This document shows positions 6,949 through 8,263 of a stretch of 8,263 bases of DNA, in pieces. The stretch covers positions 1 to 8,263 of the forward strand of contig JAGQRA010000540.1 in NCBI GenBank assembly GCA_020425885.1. The letters are read 5' to 3'. This DNA is from Planctomycetota bacterium. GTDB taxonomy: Bacteria > Planctomycetota > UBA1135 > UBA2386. The notes under the pieces were generated by a model that saw only the letters and a program-made list of their open reading frames with translations, had not been told where the DNA came from and did not search any database. Positions within the stretch are counted from its first letter, which is position 1. The number at the start of each line of letters is the position of its first letter. A program made the position numbers and the translations under genes.

Positions 6949-7710
6949 TCAGTACGTGGCGCGGCCGCCGGAGATGTCGAAGCAGGCGCCGGTGGCGAAG
7001 CCGCATTCGTCGCTGGCCAGATAGTGGATCAGGGCCGCGACCTCCTCGGTGCGGCCGGTGCGGCCGACCGGGATCTTGCTGACCATGTAGGCGATCGTCT
7101 CCGGCGAGACCTGGTCGAGCATCGGCGTCTGGATCACGGCCGGTGCGATCGAGTTGATGCGGATCTCGGTGTCGGCGACCTCCTTGGCGAGCGACTTGGT
7201 CATGCCGATCACGCCGGCCTTCGACGCCGAGTAGGGGCCGAGCTTGGGGTTGCCTTCCTTGCCGGCGATCGACGCGATGTTGACGATGCGGCCGCGGTTG
7301 GCCTGCCGCATCGGACCGAGCGCGGCGCGGTTGCAGAGCCAGAGCCCGGTCAGGTTGATGTCGAGCACCTGGCGCCATTCGTCGGCCGAGGTCTCCCAGG
7401 CGAAGGCGTTGCGGCCGACGATGCCGGCGGCGCAGACCAGGATGTCGTAGCGGCCGTACGCCGCCATCACCTGTCGCGTCATGTCGTCGACGGCGCGATC
7501 GTCGGTGATGTCGATGGCGCAGCCGATGGCGCGGCCGCCGGCGGCTTCGATCGCGGCGGTGGCCGCGGCGGTCGCCTGCTGGTCGCGGTCGACGATCGCG
7601 AGATCGGCGCCGGCCCTGGCGAAGCGCAGCGCGGTGTCGAGGCCGACGCCGCGCGCGCCGCCGGTGATCACGGCCGCGCGGCCGCTGAGGTCGAAGTGGG
7701 GGGTCGTCAT
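6949..7710 (-). CDS. Classical SDR family NAD(P)-dependent oxidoreductase (253 aa)
   Basis: A complete short-chain dehydrogenase/reductase of the usual length. Visible motifs: TGGARGVG dinucleotide-binding turn (16-23), Asp41 at the end of the second strand (IVDRD), which favours NAD(H) over NADP(H), Asp67 in CAIDIT, CAAG (93-96, in place of NNAG), Asn119 (DINLTG), catalytic Ser147, Tyr160 and Lys164 (YSASK), and the PAVIQTP loop (190-196). The C-terminal FDISGG is also typical. It would oxidise a secondary alcohol or reduce a ketone in the cytoplasm. The ATG at 7710 follows the stop of the Gfo/Idh/MocA gene by 7 bp, so the two are probably translationally coupled. The setting suggests a sugar or sugar-acid dehydrogenase such as those in non-phosphorylated rhamnose or fucose routes; FabG-like annotation is possible but less apt with an Asp41 NAD-type site and no fatty-acid genes nearby. 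Confidence 0.95.
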   Translation of the reverse strand: MTTPHFDLSGRAAVITGGARGVGLDTALRFARAGADLAIVDRDQQATAAATAAIEAAGGRAIGCAIDITDDRAVDDMTRQVMAAYGRYDILVCAAGIVGRNAFAWETSADEWRQVLDINLTGLWLCNRAALGPMRQANRGRIVNIASIAGKEGNPKLGPYSASKAGVIGMTKSLAKEVADTEIRINSIAPAVIQTPMLDQVSPETIAYMVSKIPVGRTGRTEEVAALIHYLASDECGFATGACFDISGGRATY

Positions 7711-7717
7711 GTCGGGT

Positions 7718-8263
7718 TCAGGGGGCGGTGGTGAGGTCGATCGTGCGCTGCTCGGCGATCGATTGCTCGCAGGCTTCGATCAGGCGCTGGCAGGCGGCGG
7801 CGTCTTCGAGGCTGCTCAGCGGCGGGCGGCCGTGGCGCACGCAGTCGTCGAGGAAGTGGTGAACGGTGGCCGCGATGCTCTCCCGGTAGGCCGAGAAGGT
7901 GTGGCTGTGGACGCTGCCGGGCCGGTTCTCGACCCAGTCGCGGTAGCTGTAGCGGCTGGCGCCCGCGGTGCCGATCACCTTGACCAGGCAGGTCCACGGA
8001 TCGCCGGCGTGATCGTCGGCGGCGAAGCTCGCCTGCAGATGCGCCAGCGCGCCGCTCTGCAGCTCGACCGTCGCCATCGCCAGGTTCTCCTGCGGGACGC
8101 TGCCATCGTTGATCGTCGCCCGCATCGCCTGCACGCGCGCCGCCGGTCCGGCCAGGTAGCGCAGCATGTAGGCGTGGTGGGTCATGATCTGACGGATCAC
8201 ACCGGGGTAGCGCGCCGCCACCGCCTCCGGGTGGTGGATGTTGTAGAGCACGTGCACGCTGCA
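7718..8263 (-). CDS. Gfo/Idh/MocA family oxidoreductase, C-terminal part (5' end outside window)
   Basis: The frame is open at the right edge (first full codon TGC at 8263-8261) and ends in TGA at 7720-7718, giving 181 residues; a GTG at 8257 is internal, not the start. The N-terminal Rossmann domain lies outside. What remains matches the C-terminal alpha/beta dimerisation and substrate domain: HVLYNIHHPEAV (4-15), an H-rich helix with YMLRYLAGPAARVQAMRAT, ENLAMATVELQSGALAHLQASF (59-80), VKVIGTAGASRYSY (94-107), and a final helix pair with ESIAATVHHFLDDCVRHGRPPLSSLEDA followed by the typical LIEACEQSIAEQRTIDL end. The family uses NAD(P)(H) on sugars, inositols and related polyols. The usual His-x-x-Asp pair of the active-site helix is replaced here by His-His-Ala-Tyr around residues 29-32, so activity or substrate may differ from characterised members. 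First visible gene of the SDR-Dabb set. Confidence 0.88.
   Translation of the reverse strand, partial: CSVHVLYNIHHPEAVAARYPGVIRQIMTHHAYMLRYLAGPAARVQAMRATINDGSVPQENLAMATVELQSGALAHLQASFAADDHAGDPWTCLVKVIGTAGASRYSYRDWVENRPGSVHSHTFSAYRESIAATVHHFLDDCVRHGRPPLSSLEDAAACQRLIEACEQSIAEQRTIDLTTAP

Noticed and set aside
7024..7734. A 236-codon plus-strand frame opposite the SDR
   Set aside because: Asp/Gly/Arg-rich shadow; the SDR motifs on the minus strand are complete.
1..8263. CRISPR array, insertion sequence, attachment site or rRNA
   Set aside because: No regularly spaced repeats, no transposase-like frame with terminal inverted repeats, and no conserved RNA segments seen on either strand.

Overview
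The window is GC-rich (roughly two-thirds G+C by eye) bacterial chromosomal DNA with seven genes, five on the minus strand of the left and right flanks plus one more minus gene in the middle, and one on the plus strand. The best guess for the source is a planctomycete (Planctomycetota). Two large secreted proteins have short signal peptides ending in 'Ala-Gln' and a beta-rich, Gly/Ser/Thr-rich architecture that I associate with that phylum. A Gfo/Idh/MocA oxidoreductase, SDR and Dabb cluster fits the same lifestyle. This assignment is inference from protein style, not from a marker gene.

Left region (1-2580, minus strand): an SF2 DEAH-box helicase (2580 to 1039) is followed after 46 bp by a gene that starts at 992 and runs off the left edge. 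Its visible 330 codons carry a DUF4157 ('eCIS core') domain with an intact HELTH motif, then a region resembling the HET-C (heterokaryon incompatibility) family. This looks like a delivery-marker domain fused to a putative effector domain and is the most interesting item here. It is easy to miss because the frame has no stop inside the window and sits opposite long spurious open frames.

Centre (2638-6553): two genes for exported proteins diverge from a 325-bp intergenic region. The minus gene (4503 to 2638) encodes a 621-residue Trp-rich exported protein of unknown function, most likely begun at a TTG codon with a good Shine-Dalgarno sequence. The plus gene (4829 to 6553) encodes a 574-residue exported, beta-rich multidomain protein, probably extracellular or cell-surface.

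Right region (6587-8263, minus strand): a tight three-gene set. The C-terminal part of a Gfo/Idh/MocA-type oxidoreductase (entering from the right edge) is followed after 7 bp by a classical NAD(P)-dependent SDR, and after a further 35 bp by a small Dabb-domain protein. This looks like part of a sugar or sugar-acid oxidation operon; the substrate cannot be read from the sequence. It converges on the plus-strand secreted-protein gene at 6553/6587.
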